Below, in pieces: positions 52,142-60,471 of a stretch of DNA of 64,000 bases; positions within the stretch are counted from its first letter, which is position 1; every line of letters begins with the position of its first letter. The stretch lies in the NCBI GenBank assembly GCA_030440445.1, contig CP098528.1, forward strand, positions 372,001-436,000, given 5' to 3'. The notes below the pieces were generated by a model. The model searched no databases. It saw only the letters and a list, made by a program, of their open reading frames with translations, and was not told where the DNA came from. Source of the stretch: Halomonas sp. KG2. GTDB lineage: Bacteria > Pseudomonadota > Gammaproteobacteria > Pseudomonadales > Halomonadaceae. The position numbers were made by a program, and so were the translations under genes.

Positions 52142-52636
52142 ATGCCGCAGGCATCAACTTTGTTTACCCGGTTAGAGTTTCGCCTAGCCGAACAGCTGTT
52201 TCATACTCGCTGGTTATTGCCGCGTTCGCCGCGCACCCAACGTTTGACGATGCGCTTGTTTAAACGCTGTGCAGAAGCGGGGCATCCGGACGCACAGTCG
52301 ATCTACGGTCACATGCTGTTTCATCGCAGCCTGTCACCGCAGGATAAGGCGCGTGGCGCGCGTTATGTGTTAGAAGCGGCTCAGGCTGGTGATATAAGAT
52401 CACAGTATCAAGCAGCGCAAATTCATGAGCATGGCTGTGTTCAGTATCCGCGGCGCGAGGATTACGCGGTGACGTGGTATGCCCGAGCTGCCCAGTCAGG
52501 CCATTATTTGGCCGCAGAGCGACTAGCGCGCGCCTATCGGTTAGGTGAGCTAGGCTTGGCAGTAGACGGCGAGCAAGCAGCCTATTGGCAACGCTTGGCT
52601 GATCGTCAGTCAACGACGGAAATGGCGGCAGCCTAG
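52142..52636 (+). CDS. SEL1-like repeat protein
   Basis: A 164-residue protein with Sel1-type helical repeats (AEAGHPDAQSIYGHMLF; AAQAGDIRSQYQAAQIHEHG; AAQSGHYLAAERLARAYRLGE), each with the A..G...A pattern. Such repeats mediate protein-protein contacts. No signal peptide is evident, so cytosolic. AGGGTGG precedes the ATG. It is followed 36 bp later by an exonuclease-like gene, possibly the same transcript. The 250 bp upstream show nothing else. Confidence 0.78.
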   Translation: MPQASTLFTRLEFRLAEQLFHTRWLLPRSPRTQRLTMRLFKRCAEAGHPDAQSIYGHMLFHRSLSPQDKARGARYVLEAAQAGDIRSQYQAAQIHEHGCVQYPRREDYAVTWYARAAQSGHYLAAERLARAYRLGELGLAVDGEQAAYWQRLADRQSTTEMAAA

Positions 52637-52672
52637 AAGATAAGTCAGTGGTTTGGCCGCTGAGATCAGTGA

Positions 52673-53197
52673 ATGAGGAAATCAGTGTCCGAGACGCTAC
52701 CGACAGTGCTAGATATTGAAGCGTCCGGATTTGGGCGCGGCAGCTATCCTATTGAAGTTGGCATTGCTCGTGCCGACGGTAGCTGCTGTGCGTTTCTCAT
52801 TCAGCCGTTGGAGGAGTGGACGCATTGGGACTCCAAAGCTGAACTTTTACACGGAATTTCCCGAGCTCGCTTGCAGCGAGAAGGCCACCCTGTGCGCCAA
52901 GTGGCACAGTGGTTAAACGACGAACTGCGTGAGATAGGCAAAGCCTATAGTGATAGTTGGGGGTACGATAACACCTGGCTATCGCTGCTGTTTCACCATG
53001 CGGGAATGCTGCCGCGCTTTCGTTTAGAAGCATTACGGATTTTGCTCAGCGAAGAGCAGCAAGCATTGTGGAGTAACACAAAGGAAGCTGTCATCGCTGA
53101 ACGTGGTATACACCGTCATCGCGCGGGCGAAGATGCTCGTCTGTTACAGCTCACTTATCAGCGTACCTTTATGCTAACTGAAGGCACTAAGCGCTGA
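52673..53197 (+). CDS. DnaQ-like 3'-5' exonuclease domain protein
   Basis: A 174-residue protein with an RNase H-like exonuclease fold of the DEDDh type: the first acidic pair in TVLDIEASGFG, a second Asp in DSWGYDNTWL, and the His/Asp of motif III in HRHRAGEDARLL. Short stand-alone forms are common in marine gammaproteobacteria; nucleic acid target unknown. A GTG at 52685 is an alternative start that removes four residues. Confidence 0.82.
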   Translation: MRKSVSETLPTVLDIEASGFGRGSYPIEVGIARADGSCCAFLIQPLEEWTHWDSKAELLHGISRARLQREGHPVRQVAQWLNDELREIGKAYSDSWGYDNTWLSLLFHHAGMLPRFRLEALRILLSEEQQALWSNTKEAVIAERGIHRHRAGEDARLLQLTYQRTFMLTEGTKR

Positions 53198-53278
53198 TGC
53201 TGGGAGCGTTCTTAGACGGTTCTTAAGTACTGGTTTTAAACGCTGCCCTTTCCATTATCTCTCTTTAACACTACCGGC

Positions 53279-53830
53279 TTACGCTGAGCCAAGCTGTGTT
53301 TCTAATGCAGCCAGTAGTTGGTTGGGCGTGGGCGCATCCATCAACATATCGCGTGTTGTTTGGGCCAAAAAGCCGTGGCTGACGGTGCTATCCAAAAAGG
53401 TAAGCAGTGGAGCATAAAAGCCATCGGTGTCGAGTAGACCCATGGGTTTTTCGTGAAGCCCTAAATAGCCCCAGGTCCAGATTTCAAACAGCTCTTCAAA
53501 GGTGCCTATGCCGCCAGGCAGGGCAATAAAAGCGTCAGCATTGGCGGCCATAGTCGCTTTGCGTTCGTGCATATTTGGCACGCGTATAAGCTCAGTCAAG
53601 CCAAAGTGTGCCTGCTCGCGCTCAACAAGGTGATCTGGCATCACGCCAATCACTTTGCCGCCTGCATCCAGCGTCGCATTGGCGAGTGCCCCCATTAAAC
53701 CAATACGTGCACCGCCATAAACAAGCGTGTGCCCGCGGTCGGCAATGGCGGTGCCAAGCGTGTTGGCGGCTTGGCGAAAAGCGGGTGTGTTCCCTTCACG
53801 CGAGCCGAGATATACACAAATTCGTGCCAT
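53279..53830 (-). CDS. LOG-family protein (cytokinin nucleoside 5'-monophosphate phosphoribohydrolase type)
   Basis: A 183-residue Rossmann-like protein with the family signature PGGIGTFEELFE and the nucleotide-binding VYGGARIGLMG; MHERKATM supplies the catalytic Arg region. LOG enzymes release the base from nucleoside monophosphates. In bacteria some act on AMP-like substrates or in purine turnover. Family name TIGR00730. Monocistronic by appearance. Confidence 0.92.
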   Translation of the reverse strand: MARICVYLGSREGNTPAFRQAANTLGTAIADRGHTLVYGGARIGLMGALANATLDAGGKVIGVMPDHLVEREQAHFGLTELIRVPNMHERKATMAANADAFIALPGGIGTFEELFEIWTWGYLGLHEKPMGLLDTDGFYAPLLTFLDSTVSHGFLAQTTRDMLMDAPTPNQLLAALETQLGSA

Positions 53831-53899
53831 GGTAAGCGTCCTTATGACAGATCAGCTGCTTATAAATGAGCGGTGAGTTATCAAGCCATGAATGTGCCG

Positions 53900-54421
53900 T
53901 TAGCTTAGGCAGCGCTGAACGTTATAGTGTTCATCCATCCATTGCCCGATCACGTTATTACTACATAAATGGTGGGCATACTGAGTGTGCAGGCAGCGTA
54001 CCTGTTGCCAGTTGCTAATGCCGCCCACGCCACGTTCGGTGAGAACATCGCTATAGCCAAGCTTAGCGACTTCATCGCGTTGGGCATCACTCATATACGC
54101 CCAGCGTGCTTTAACGTAATCGTGATGGCTTTGTTGGTAAGCATCTAGAAATTCAGGTTCTTCCTGAAGGCGTTGTTCCAGCGACTTAATAACACCCACG
54201 GCTTCAATCCGTGAGATCTCAATTTTGAGCAGATCGGAGCATAGCCAGTAAAGGGTGGGAAACGGTTTGCCATCGACAATCGGCGCCATACGCAGCACCA
54301 GCGGAGTGCCGTGGGCATCGGTAGCCGCAACGGCTTCAATACCGCGGGGAGCGCGCCCGAGCTGTTGAGTGATAATAGCTAGCTGGCGCTCATCGGGCGC
54401 TTGGTCGGTACGAATTACCAT
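53900..54421 (-). CDS. DUF501 family protein
   Basis: A 173-residue cytosolic protein matching the DUF501 pattern: QLGRAPRGIEAVAATDAHG at the start, PFPTLYWLCSDLLKIEISRIEA, and the C-terminal GVGGISNWQQVRCLHTQYAHHL. Function unknown; the family is found across proteobacteria and actinobacteria. It is 12 bp from the upstream small gene, so likely co-transcribed. Confidence 0.85.
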   Translation of the reverse strand: MVIRTDQAPDERQLAIITQQLGRAPRGIEAVAATDAHGTPLVLRMAPIVDGKPFPTLYWLCSDLLKIEISRIEAVGVIKSLEQRLQEEPEFLDAYQQSHHDYVKARWAYMSDAQRDEVAKLGYSDVLTERGVGGISNWQQVRCLHTQYAHHLCSNNVIGQWMDEHYNVQRCLS

Positions 54422-54433
54422 TACGTGGGTATC

Positions 54434-54736
54434 TCACTGTCGGTCATCTTGAATAAACTTATTTGAGCGGCCAACAGCACGGAAGAAGCAGCGGTTCAGC
54501 TGTTCGGGAGACGCCACATAGCACCATGTCCGCTCGCAGTACTCTGCGGCCCGCGCCATTAACACATCGTAAAGCCGATTGAACGGGGCATCATAATCGT
54601 AAGGATCTGCGCCGAACAAGCGGATATGCGGGTAGTCTGCAAAGCGCTCCATAAAATAGCGCTCAAGGTCGGCTTCAACGGCGCGGTGCTGCGCCGTATT
54701 ATCCGGATCGATCCAAAGATTATAACGGATTGCCAT
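54434..54736 (-). CDS. Hypothetical small protein
   Basis: A 100-residue protein from ATG 54736; I do not recognise the family. It has no membrane segment or signal peptide. It is rich in aromatic and charged residues (YNLWIDPDN, FADYPHIRLFGADPYDYDAP) with ERTWCYVASPEQLNRCFFRAVGRSN near the end. It lies between a thioesterase gene (39 bp) and DUF501 (12 bp) on one strand, so the three probably form an operon. Confidence 0.7.
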   Translation of the reverse strand: MAIRYNLWIDPDNTAQHRAVEADLERYFMERFADYPHIRLFGADPYDYDAPFNRLYDVLMARAAEYCERTWCYVASPEQLNRCFFRAVGRSNKFIQDDRQ

Positions 54737-54775
54737 GGGGATCTCCCAGCGCCCCACCGAACGGAGGGGAGTGAA

Positions 54776-55183
54776 TTAAGCCGGCGTTGGCGCGCTGTGT
54801 AAGTGTGCGGATAGCGCATCACGCAAATCACCTTCAATAGGTACCGCACGCTTTTCTTGATGGTCGTATTGCACCAGTATGGTATGCCCCACATTAGTCA
54901 GCGTGCCATGTTGGCGCGCCTCCTGAGTCACTGTAAACGAGCTGGTACCTAAACGTGTCAAATAGGTACGTAATTCGATGTCGTGGCCGTAGAACAGTTC
55001 AGCACGGTAATCGACTTCCATCCGCGCCATAATCAAACGCCACTGTTTAGGGTTGAGGTCTGGCGTAAATAGTTTGAATAAGTCGTTACGTGCCAACTCA
55101 AACCAAGCTGGCAGACGGGTATTGTTAATATGGCCTAGCGCATCGGTGTCGTAAAAAGCTGGCTCAATCATACGGGTGAACAT
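54776..55183 (-). CDS. Acyl-CoA thioesterase (4HBT hotdog fold)
   Basis: A 135-residue hotdog-fold protein with the catalytic Asp in FYDTDALGHINNTRLPAWFE, the signature of YbgC/FcbC-like thioesterases, followed by VDYRAELFYGHDIELRTYL. It likely hydrolyses short or medium acyl-CoA. AAGGAT lies suitably before ATG 55183; an ATG at 55210 has no better signal. Confidence 0.9.
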   Translation of the reverse strand: MFTRMIEPAFYDTDALGHINNTRLPAWFELARNDLFKLFTPDLNPKQWRLIMARMEVDYRAELFYGHDIELRTYLTRLGTSSFTVTQEARQHGTLTNVGHTILVQYDHQEKRAVPIEGDLRDALSAHLHSAPTPA

Positions 55184-55247
55184 CAGGTCATCCTTATTGG
55201 TTATTAGCAATTCAGGTTAACCAGAATTACCCCTAGCGAGCGCTTGG

Positions 55248-56054
55248 TCAAGTGGCGCGACGTTGATACCAGGCAGAGAACTGCATCCAGCCAAGTAGCC
55301 ACAGTGTGGCAGTTGCGAACCCCGCTAATGTTCCCCAGAAAAGACCTAACGTGCTGTAAGTCAAAGAAACGCATAGCGTATAACTCAGCAACGAGCCAAG
55401 CCCCATAGGGTAGTGTTTGATCACGGTTGCCGCTGGCGCGAACCCATAGTTTAGATGCAGAATGAGCAGAAAAGGCAGCATGGTGACTGGAAACGCCGCT
55501 AGTGTGCCCGCCCAAGCGGGTGGCAGCCAATGCGCGAGCCAGGTAATCACAAAAACGATGGCGGTGGCCAAGCATGCTCGCGCGGCAAGTGCGGGAAGCG
55601 AAAAGGCGCGACTGGCGGGACTTTTTACATCAGGAATACTGCGGAATAACAGGCTAAACACAGCGATAGCACAGAGTGTTAGTAGCGTGCCGCTAAGCCG
55701 CGTAAAATTGAACTGGGCAAGCACGGTGCTAACCGCGAGCCACGCAATAAAACCGCCTGCTAAGCCGCCAGCAATGCCTTTGAATCCTGGTTGGCGACCT
55801 GCCACTAAATAGCCTGCGACTAACGCCATTGTCGCAGTGAAGCCTGCCAGTGTATGTACCGCGCTTTGAGTTGCAAACAGCGGGGAAATTTCTAAACCAA
55901 TAAAAAACAGCGCTAACGCGGTTCCTAATGGGTAACCCGCCAGTAGCCCTGCTATACGAGGACTGGCACGCACCGCGATGGCACCAAGCCCGAGCACCAT
56001 GCTAATCGAGAGGCCTAGTTTTGCCAGTTGCCAAGTGAGAGGAACCTCTATCAT
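55248..56054 (-). CDS. Integral membrane protein, two-fold repeat (GlpM/DUF3147-like halves)
   Basis: A 268-residue protein with about eight hydrophobic segments. Two parts look alike in design: PRIAGLLAGYPLGTALALFFIGLE (first half, in two pieces) and AWAGTLAAFPVTMLPFLLILH (second half), each a G/A-P-x-T pattern in a helix, suggesting an internal duplication. This resembles GlpM-like membrane proteins; transport function unknown. Its product is very Leu/Ala-rich. Confidence 0.6.
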   Translation of the reverse strand: MIEVPLTWQLAKLGLSISMVLGLGAIAVRASPRIAGLLAGYPLGTALALFFIGLEISPLFATQSAVHTLAGFTATMALVAGYLVAGRQPGFKGIAGGLAGGFIAWLAVSTVLAQFNFTRLSGTLLTLCAIAVFSLLFRSIPDVKSPASRAFSLPALAARACLATAIVFVITWLAHWLPPAWAGTLAAFPVTMLPFLLILHLNYGFAPAATVIKHYPMGLGSLLSYTLCVSLTYSTLGLFWGTLAGFATATLWLLGWMQFSAWYQRRAT

Positions 56055-56144
56055 GCGGTGTTTTCCTTGCTGTTATCGAATCACAAAGTCGCGGGTGCGC
56101 AAGCGCCGTTAGTGACACACATCGTTAGTGGAAATTTTCGCTAG

Positions 56145-56582
56145 CTACACCAGACGTAGGCCTTGTTGGTCGCGCCAAGCAGCCTCTAAGGCATTTTCGA
56201 GCGGCACTTTTAAGTGGGACGGCAATGCATCATGGGCGGCGTGCAGCGAATCAAATGATCGGTTGCGCAGCCAGCAGTAAGCCCAGGCGCAGGCCTCCGC
56301 ATCACTTTGTGGGGTGGGGCGGGCAGGCATTTGGTTGAGCAAAAATACTGCGGTGCGAGGTGCCCAGAGCGGTATCTCGCCATGCTCTTCGCGGCTCCAC
56401 TGTTCAAGTGTGGCACCACTTGGTGTCTCATCGGGGGTGCCTAGTTTGGCGACCCGTGCCGTTTCAGCCAAAATGAGTGCCAGTTGGTCAGTATCGGCTT
56501 GGCCAAGTGAACGCCATTGCCGCAACAACGCCGATAGTCCCGCGCGCATCTTGGTATAAAAGTCATCTTGCGGCATGCTCAA
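56145..56582 (-). CDS. Hypothetical protein
   Basis: A 145-residue cytosolic protein I cannot assign. It is Ala/Leu/Trp-rich and probably helical (MRAGLSALLRQWRSLGQ, ALILAETARVAKLG, ACAWAYCWLRNRSFDSLHAAH). It is divergent from the patB-like gene, 33 bp apart. A start two codons later (56576) is equally possible. Confidence 0.65.
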   Translation of the reverse strand: MSMPQDDFYTKMRAGLSALLRQWRSLGQADTDQLALILAETARVAKLGTPDETPSGATLEQWSREEHGEIPLWAPRTAVFLLNQMPARPTPQSDAEACAWAYCWLRNRSFDSLHAAHDALPSHLKVPLENALEAAWRDQQGLRLV

Positions 56583-56615
56583 TAGTTACTCCCAAGAACA
56601 TAAGTGAGATTAATT

Positions 56616-57779
56616 ATGGCGTTTGATTTTGCCACGCCCGTCGAGCGACGCTCTCCAAAAGGGGATTATGCCTCGCAAAAATGGCATCGCTATGCTGCAA
56701 ACGTACTGCCGTTGTGGGTGGCAGATATGGATTTTTGCTCACCGCCCGCCGTGATTGAGGCGCTACGCGCTCGGGTGGCGCACGGTGTCTATGGCTATGG
56801 TGAAGTGCCCGATACGTTAACCGAAACCCTCTGCCAGTGGAGCGCCCACCATTACGATTGGCCTATTCAGCCCGATTGGCAACAGTGGTTGCCTGGGGTT
56901 GTGCCCGCGTTGCACTTTGCGGCGATGGCGCTCACCAAGCCAGGTGAAGGGGTTCTGACGATTGCCCCGATTTATCCACCTTTTCTGGCCGTTGCAGAGC
57001 GCACAGGACGGCTGGCCCAGCAAGCGATGTTAGCTGAGCCGACGTCCCCTGGCGAGCCTTGGCAGTTGGATATTGACGCGTTAGAAGCCGCGATAACGCC
57101 GCAAACCCGTCTACTGCTGTGGTGCCACCCGCATAATCCAACAGGGCGTGTATGGAGTGACCAAGAGCTTACCAAGTTGTCCGCGGTCGTTGAGCGGCAT
57201 GATTTATGGGTGGTCTCTGATGAGTTGCACTGCGATCTGCTGCTAAACGAGGGAGCCCAACATCGCCCCCTGGCTGCCATGTTCCCGGAACTGGCTAAAC
57301 GAACGATCACGCTGTGGGCGCCGTCAAAAACGTTCAACCTTGCGGGGCTGACCAGTGCCTGTGCCGTTATTCCTGATGCTGCGCTGCGTAAGCGCTTTGC
57401 TGAGGCCACAAAAGGCTTTTTGCCGGATGGCAATGTACTGGGGCTCGTTGCTGCTGAAGCGGCTTATCGCGAAGGTGAGCCCTGGCGCCAAGCGCTGTTA
57501 GCGGTACTGCGTGATCACCGCGCTACGCTGCAGGCACGGGTAGCGTTATGGCCGGGAGTGACCATGAGCGAGCCGGAATCTACTTACCTTGCGTGGCTGG
57601 ATATGCGCGAGGCGGGACTAGGCGATTCGCCCGCCAAAGCATTACTGGAACGGGCGGGCGTGGCACTTTCTGATGGGGCTGCGTTTGGCTGCCCTGGGTT
57701 CGTGCGGCTTAATTTTGGTACTACCGCTTCGCAACTGGAAGCGGCATTAGCAAGAATGGATATGCTGCTGAAAGCCTGA
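56616..57779 (+). CDS. patB: MalY/PatB-type PLP lyase (cystathionine beta-lyase/aminotransferase family)
   Basis: A 387-residue fold-type I enzyme of the MalY/PatB group: PLWVADMDFCSPPAVIEAL, YGYGEVPDTL, WCHPHNPTGRVWS, VSDELHCDLLL, and the cofactor lysine in WAPSKTFNLAGL. Members cleave cystathionine or cysteine conjugates to a thiol, pyruvate and ammonia. ATG 56616 is the conserved start (FDFATPVERR); the earlier GTG at 56604 is less likely. It complements metXW in sulfur amino acid metabolism but is not linked to them. Confidence 0.9.
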   Translation: MAFDFATPVERRSPKGDYASQKWHRYAANVLPLWVADMDFCSPPAVIEALRARVAHGVYGYGEVPDTLTETLCQWSAHHYDWPIQPDWQQWLPGVVPALHFAAMALTKPGEGVLTIAPIYPPFLAVAERTGRLAQQAMLAEPTSPGEPWQLDIDALEAAITPQTRLLLWCHPHNPTGRVWSDQELTKLSAVVERHDLWVVSDELHCDLLLNEGAQHRPLAAMFPELAKRTITLWAPSKTFNLAGLTSACAVIPDAALRKRFAEATKGFLPDGNVLGLVAAEAAYREGEPWRQALLAVLRDHRATLQARVALWPGVTMSEPESTYLAWLDMREAGLGDSPAKALLERAGVALSDGAAFGCPGFVRLNFGTTASQLEAALARMDMLLKA

Positions 57780-57800
57780 TCAGCACTGGCCTGTAACTAA

Positions 57801-58745
57801 TTAATACAGCAGGGCAAATAGCTTGCGCCGATAGGTAACGGTTAGCGGATGGTCGGCACCCAGAGCGTCGAATACTTGCAATAAGGTTTTACGGGCCGCG
57901 TCGTCGTTATAGGCGCGGTCATCCTTCATCAAACCAAGCAACCCCTCAAGGCCTGTTTCGTATTGGCCATCGGCAACATGGCGCAGTGCACGCTGGTACC
58001 GCGCTTCACTGTCGTTGCGATCACCCAGCGCGGCGACTTCTTCTACAGAAAGGGCCTGCTCGCTAAATTCGATACTGGCTCGCACACCGCGGGCAGGTGC
58101 CGCATCACGCTCTTCGGGGGGCAAGTTGTCGAGCACGCTGCGGGCATCATCTCCGCGCTTTTCAGCCACGAGTGCTCTTGCAAGGCCGATCTGGTAGGCG
58201 TAATGCTCTGGATACTGGCTAATCAAGGTTTGATAGATTTCGCGCGCGCCTGCTGCATCGCCCGCTGCTAATGCCTCCTCGGCTTGATCTTCTGGACTGG
58301 GTGGTGCATCACCTGGGGCTGGGAAGTAGCGGTTTAGCCACTCGCGCACTTCCTTTTCAGGTAATACGCCTTGGAAGCTATCGACCAAGCCGCCTTGGCT
58401 AACGAGCTTAACATCGGGGGCTGAGCGCACGCCTAACTGGCTAGCAATTTCCGGATTGGCTTCAATATCCAGCTTGCCAAGCAGGAAAGCACCCGCGTAT
58501 TCGACAACTAACTTTTCCAACACCGATAGCAGAGCATTGCCACTGGCGTTTGAAGGTGAGTAGCAGCCCAGTAGCACTGGCACCTGCATCGATGCCTCGA
58601 GCACTTGCTGAATATTGCCAGCATTAAGCTCAATAATAACTTCTTCAGCTGTTACGGAAGGGCGAACTGTGCTCGCTTCTTCGTTGTCGATACTAGCGGG
58701 TTCCGTGGTCAACGGATTGCCTGTACGGGGGTCAATAATGGACAT
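57801..58745 (-). CDS. cnoX: Co-chaperone YbbN/CnoX (thioredoxin + TPR)
   Basis: A 314-residue protein: thioredoxin-like domain (about 40-145), then TPR-type helical repeats and the family-typical end TVTYRRKLFALLY. YbbN/CnoX hands substrates to DnaK/GroEL after oxidative stress. The active-site region reads GCYSPSNAS, so the CxxC pair is absent and the single cysteine of E. coli CnoX is serine; one Cys sits where thioredoxin has Trp. ATG 58745 is chosen; 58760 is also in frame. Redox activity is doubtful. Confidence 0.88.
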   Translation of the reverse strand: MSIIDPRTGNPLTTEPASIDNEEASTVRPSVTAEEVIIELNAGNIQQVLEASMQVPVLLGCYSPSNASGNALLSVLEKLVVEYAGAFLLGKLDIEANPEIASQLGVRSAPDVKLVSQGGLVDSFQGVLPEKEVREWLNRYFPAPGDAPPSPEDQAEEALAAGDAAGAREIYQTLISQYPEHYAYQIGLARALVAEKRGDDARSVLDNLPPEERDAAPARGVRASIEFSEQALSVEEVAALGDRNDSEARYQRALRHVADGQYETGLEGLLGLMKDDRAYNDDAARKTLLQVFDALGADHPLTVTYRRKLFALLY

Positions 58746-59107
58746 GGCTAAGCTCTGCATCGCTTGAAATGGATTACGTCATGATATGCAGGCAACCGGG
58801 TAAGGATTCAAGGAAACAGTGGTAAATAAAGTACCCATCACAAAAAGTGCTCCTCATGAATCGAAATCTGGGTCACTTGTCAGGCGTGTCGATAACGACC
58901 TCGACTGTTGCGTTTGCGACGTGTCGCTTAGTTTGCAAGATGGTTTTGTCGCTATTCGGCGTATTCGTGCCAAAATGCGACTTAAGAGTAATGCCACCCC
59001 GGCACGAGTGAGTGTTCACTGCAGTAATGGGAAACTAAGAAGCGCCAGCGCCACCTATACTAATAAAAAGAAAAACTGATGATCTAAAGGTGACGGAGGG
59101 TAAATCG

Positions 59108-60253
59108 ATGACATCAGACAAAGCAAAAGACCTGACAGCAAATTTCCATCGTGCGGGCGAGCCGCAAACCCTTGGTTTTCTCCTGTTAGATAATTTCACG
59201 CTAATTTCCCTGGCTTCAGCCATTGATCCTTTGCGGATGGCCAATCAATTGGCCGGCCGTGAACTATACCGCTGGTATACCCTGACCCAAGACGGCCTGC
59301 CGGTACGTGCCAGTGATGGGTTGCAGGTGACGCCTGATGCTTCTATGCACACCCCCTTGTCGCTAGAGTGGGTCGTTGTGTGCGGAGGAGTGGGGCCTCA
59401 GCATAGTGTTACTCGTGAGCATGTGCGTTGGCTTCAGTCGCAGTCGCGTCAACTAAGACGTTTAGGCTCGGTATGTACGGGGAGTTGGGCGCTGGGTCAG
59501 GCAGGGCTGCTTGATCACTATGAGACCAGCATCCATTGGGAGTGCCTGGCTTCCATGCAGGAAGCTTTCCCGAATGTCATTCTGACGACCTTTCTGTTTT
59601 CGATTGACCGGGATCGATTCACGGCGTCTGGCGGCACAGCACCGCTCGATATGATGCTGAACCTGATTGCTCATGATCATGGACGCGAGCTGTCGGCAGG
59701 TATCTCCGAGATGTTTATCTATGAGCGTGTGCGTAACGAGCAGGATCAGCAGCGCGTTCCTCTTAAACATGTGTTGGGTACTACCCAGCCTAAGCTGTTG
59801 GAAATCGTCGCCTTGATGGAATCCAACCTTGAGGAGCCGATCGAACTCGATGAGCTCGCTCGTTATGTTAATGTTTCGCGTCGCCAATTGGAGCGTCTAT
59901 TCCAACGCTATCTGCTCTGCTCGCCATCGCGTTATTATCTCAAGCTGCGCTTAGTGCGCGCTAGACAGCTGCTCAAGCAAACGCCTTTATCGATCATTGA
60001 GATTGCTTCCGTTTGTGGCTTCGTTTCTACGCCCCATTTTTCTAAGTGTTACCGTGAATACTTTGGCGTACCGCCAAGAAATGAGCGCCTCGGAGTGCAC
60101 GATCGGCAGGGCAATAATCACGCCAAGTCGCCACCGCTGATCAAACGGTGGGGATGCGAACCCAATACCAATGAGCCTTTCTCAAGCGCTCAGCAGGCAC
60201 TTGCGTGTGCTCAGGGAGAGCCTACCTTTGCCAGCGTGACGCTGTTGGACTGA
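59108..60253 (+). CDS. gbdR: GlxA-family AraC regulator GbdR
   Basis: GbdR senses glycine betaine and dimethylglycine and activates their catabolic genes. The 381-residue protein has an N-terminal DJ-1/PfpI-like domain (FGFLLLDNF-type LGFLLLDNFTLISLASA, VVVCGGVGPQHSVTREH, SVCTGSWALGQAGLLD) and a C-terminal AraC helix-turn-helix pair (LDELARYVNVSRRQLERLFQ; IIEIASVCGFVSTPHFSKCYREYFG). It closely matches remembered P. aeruginosa GbdR. GGAGGG lies 7 nt before ATG 59108. The 360 bp before it hold no convincing gene. The genes following it are its expected targets. Confidence 0.93.
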   Translation: MTSDKAKDLTANFHRAGEPQTLGFLLLDNFTLISLASAIDPLRMANQLAGRELYRWYTLTQDGLPVRASDGLQVTPDASMHTPLSLEWVVVCGGVGPQHSVTREHVRWLQSQSRQLRRLGSVCTGSWALGQAGLLDHYETSIHWECLASMQEAFPNVILTTFLFSIDRDRFTASGGTAPLDMMLNLIAHDHGRELSAGISEMFIYERVRNEQDQQRVPLKHVLGTTQPKLLEIVALMESNLEEPIELDELARYVNVSRRQLERLFQRYLLCSPSRYYLKLRLVRARQLLKQTPLSIIEIASVCGFVSTPHFSKCYREYFGVPPRNERLGVHDRQGNNHAKSPPLIKRWGCEPNTNEPFSSAQQALACAQGEPTFASVTLLD

Positions 60254-60278
60254 TATCTCCTACGCAGCCAATGATGAG

Positions 60279-60313
60279 AACGTGCTACCCAGCGTCGGGT
60301 AGCACGTTTTTTT
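60279..60313 (+). terminator. Rho-independent terminator after gbdR
   Basis: AACGTGCTACCC / GGGTAGCACGTT with a 6-nt loop and a T-run. It insulates gbdR from the catabolic operon. Confidence 0.9.
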
Positions 60314-60359
60314 ATATCGATGCCACGCTGCTGCAAATATCAAAAGATCCCAAGTAGCT

Positions 60360-60410
60360 GTCGTGTTCACGACACAATGACGTTTTTGGAATTTCCGTCG
60401 TCGTTTCCAA
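60360..60410. promoter_or_regulatory. Dyad symmetries upstream of the betaine operon (possible GbdR site)
   Basis: GTCGTG-TT-CACGAC (60360-60373) is a palindrome. TTGGAA (60386-60391) and TTCCAA (60405-60410) are inverted, and GGAATTTCC (60388-60396) is itself symmetric. They lie 60-110 bp before the M19 gene. The GbdR consensus was not available to compare. Confidence 0.35.
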
Positions 60411-60471
60411 GAGCAGCCCAACCCAACGTCAGCGCTATGCTCGCTACATAAATCAATGTTGGAGCTTAGCT

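Noticed and set aside
51958..52263. 101-residue plus-strand frame before the SEL1-like gene
   Set aside because: It overlaps the SEL1-like gene by 120 bp in another frame and shows no domain; the SEL1 frame has clear repeats and a ribosome binding site.
58819..59079. 86-residue frame between cnoX and gbdR
   Set aside because: No recognisable domain, no clear ribosome binding site, low-complexity basic end. Probably the gbdR upstream region; kept out as unsupported.
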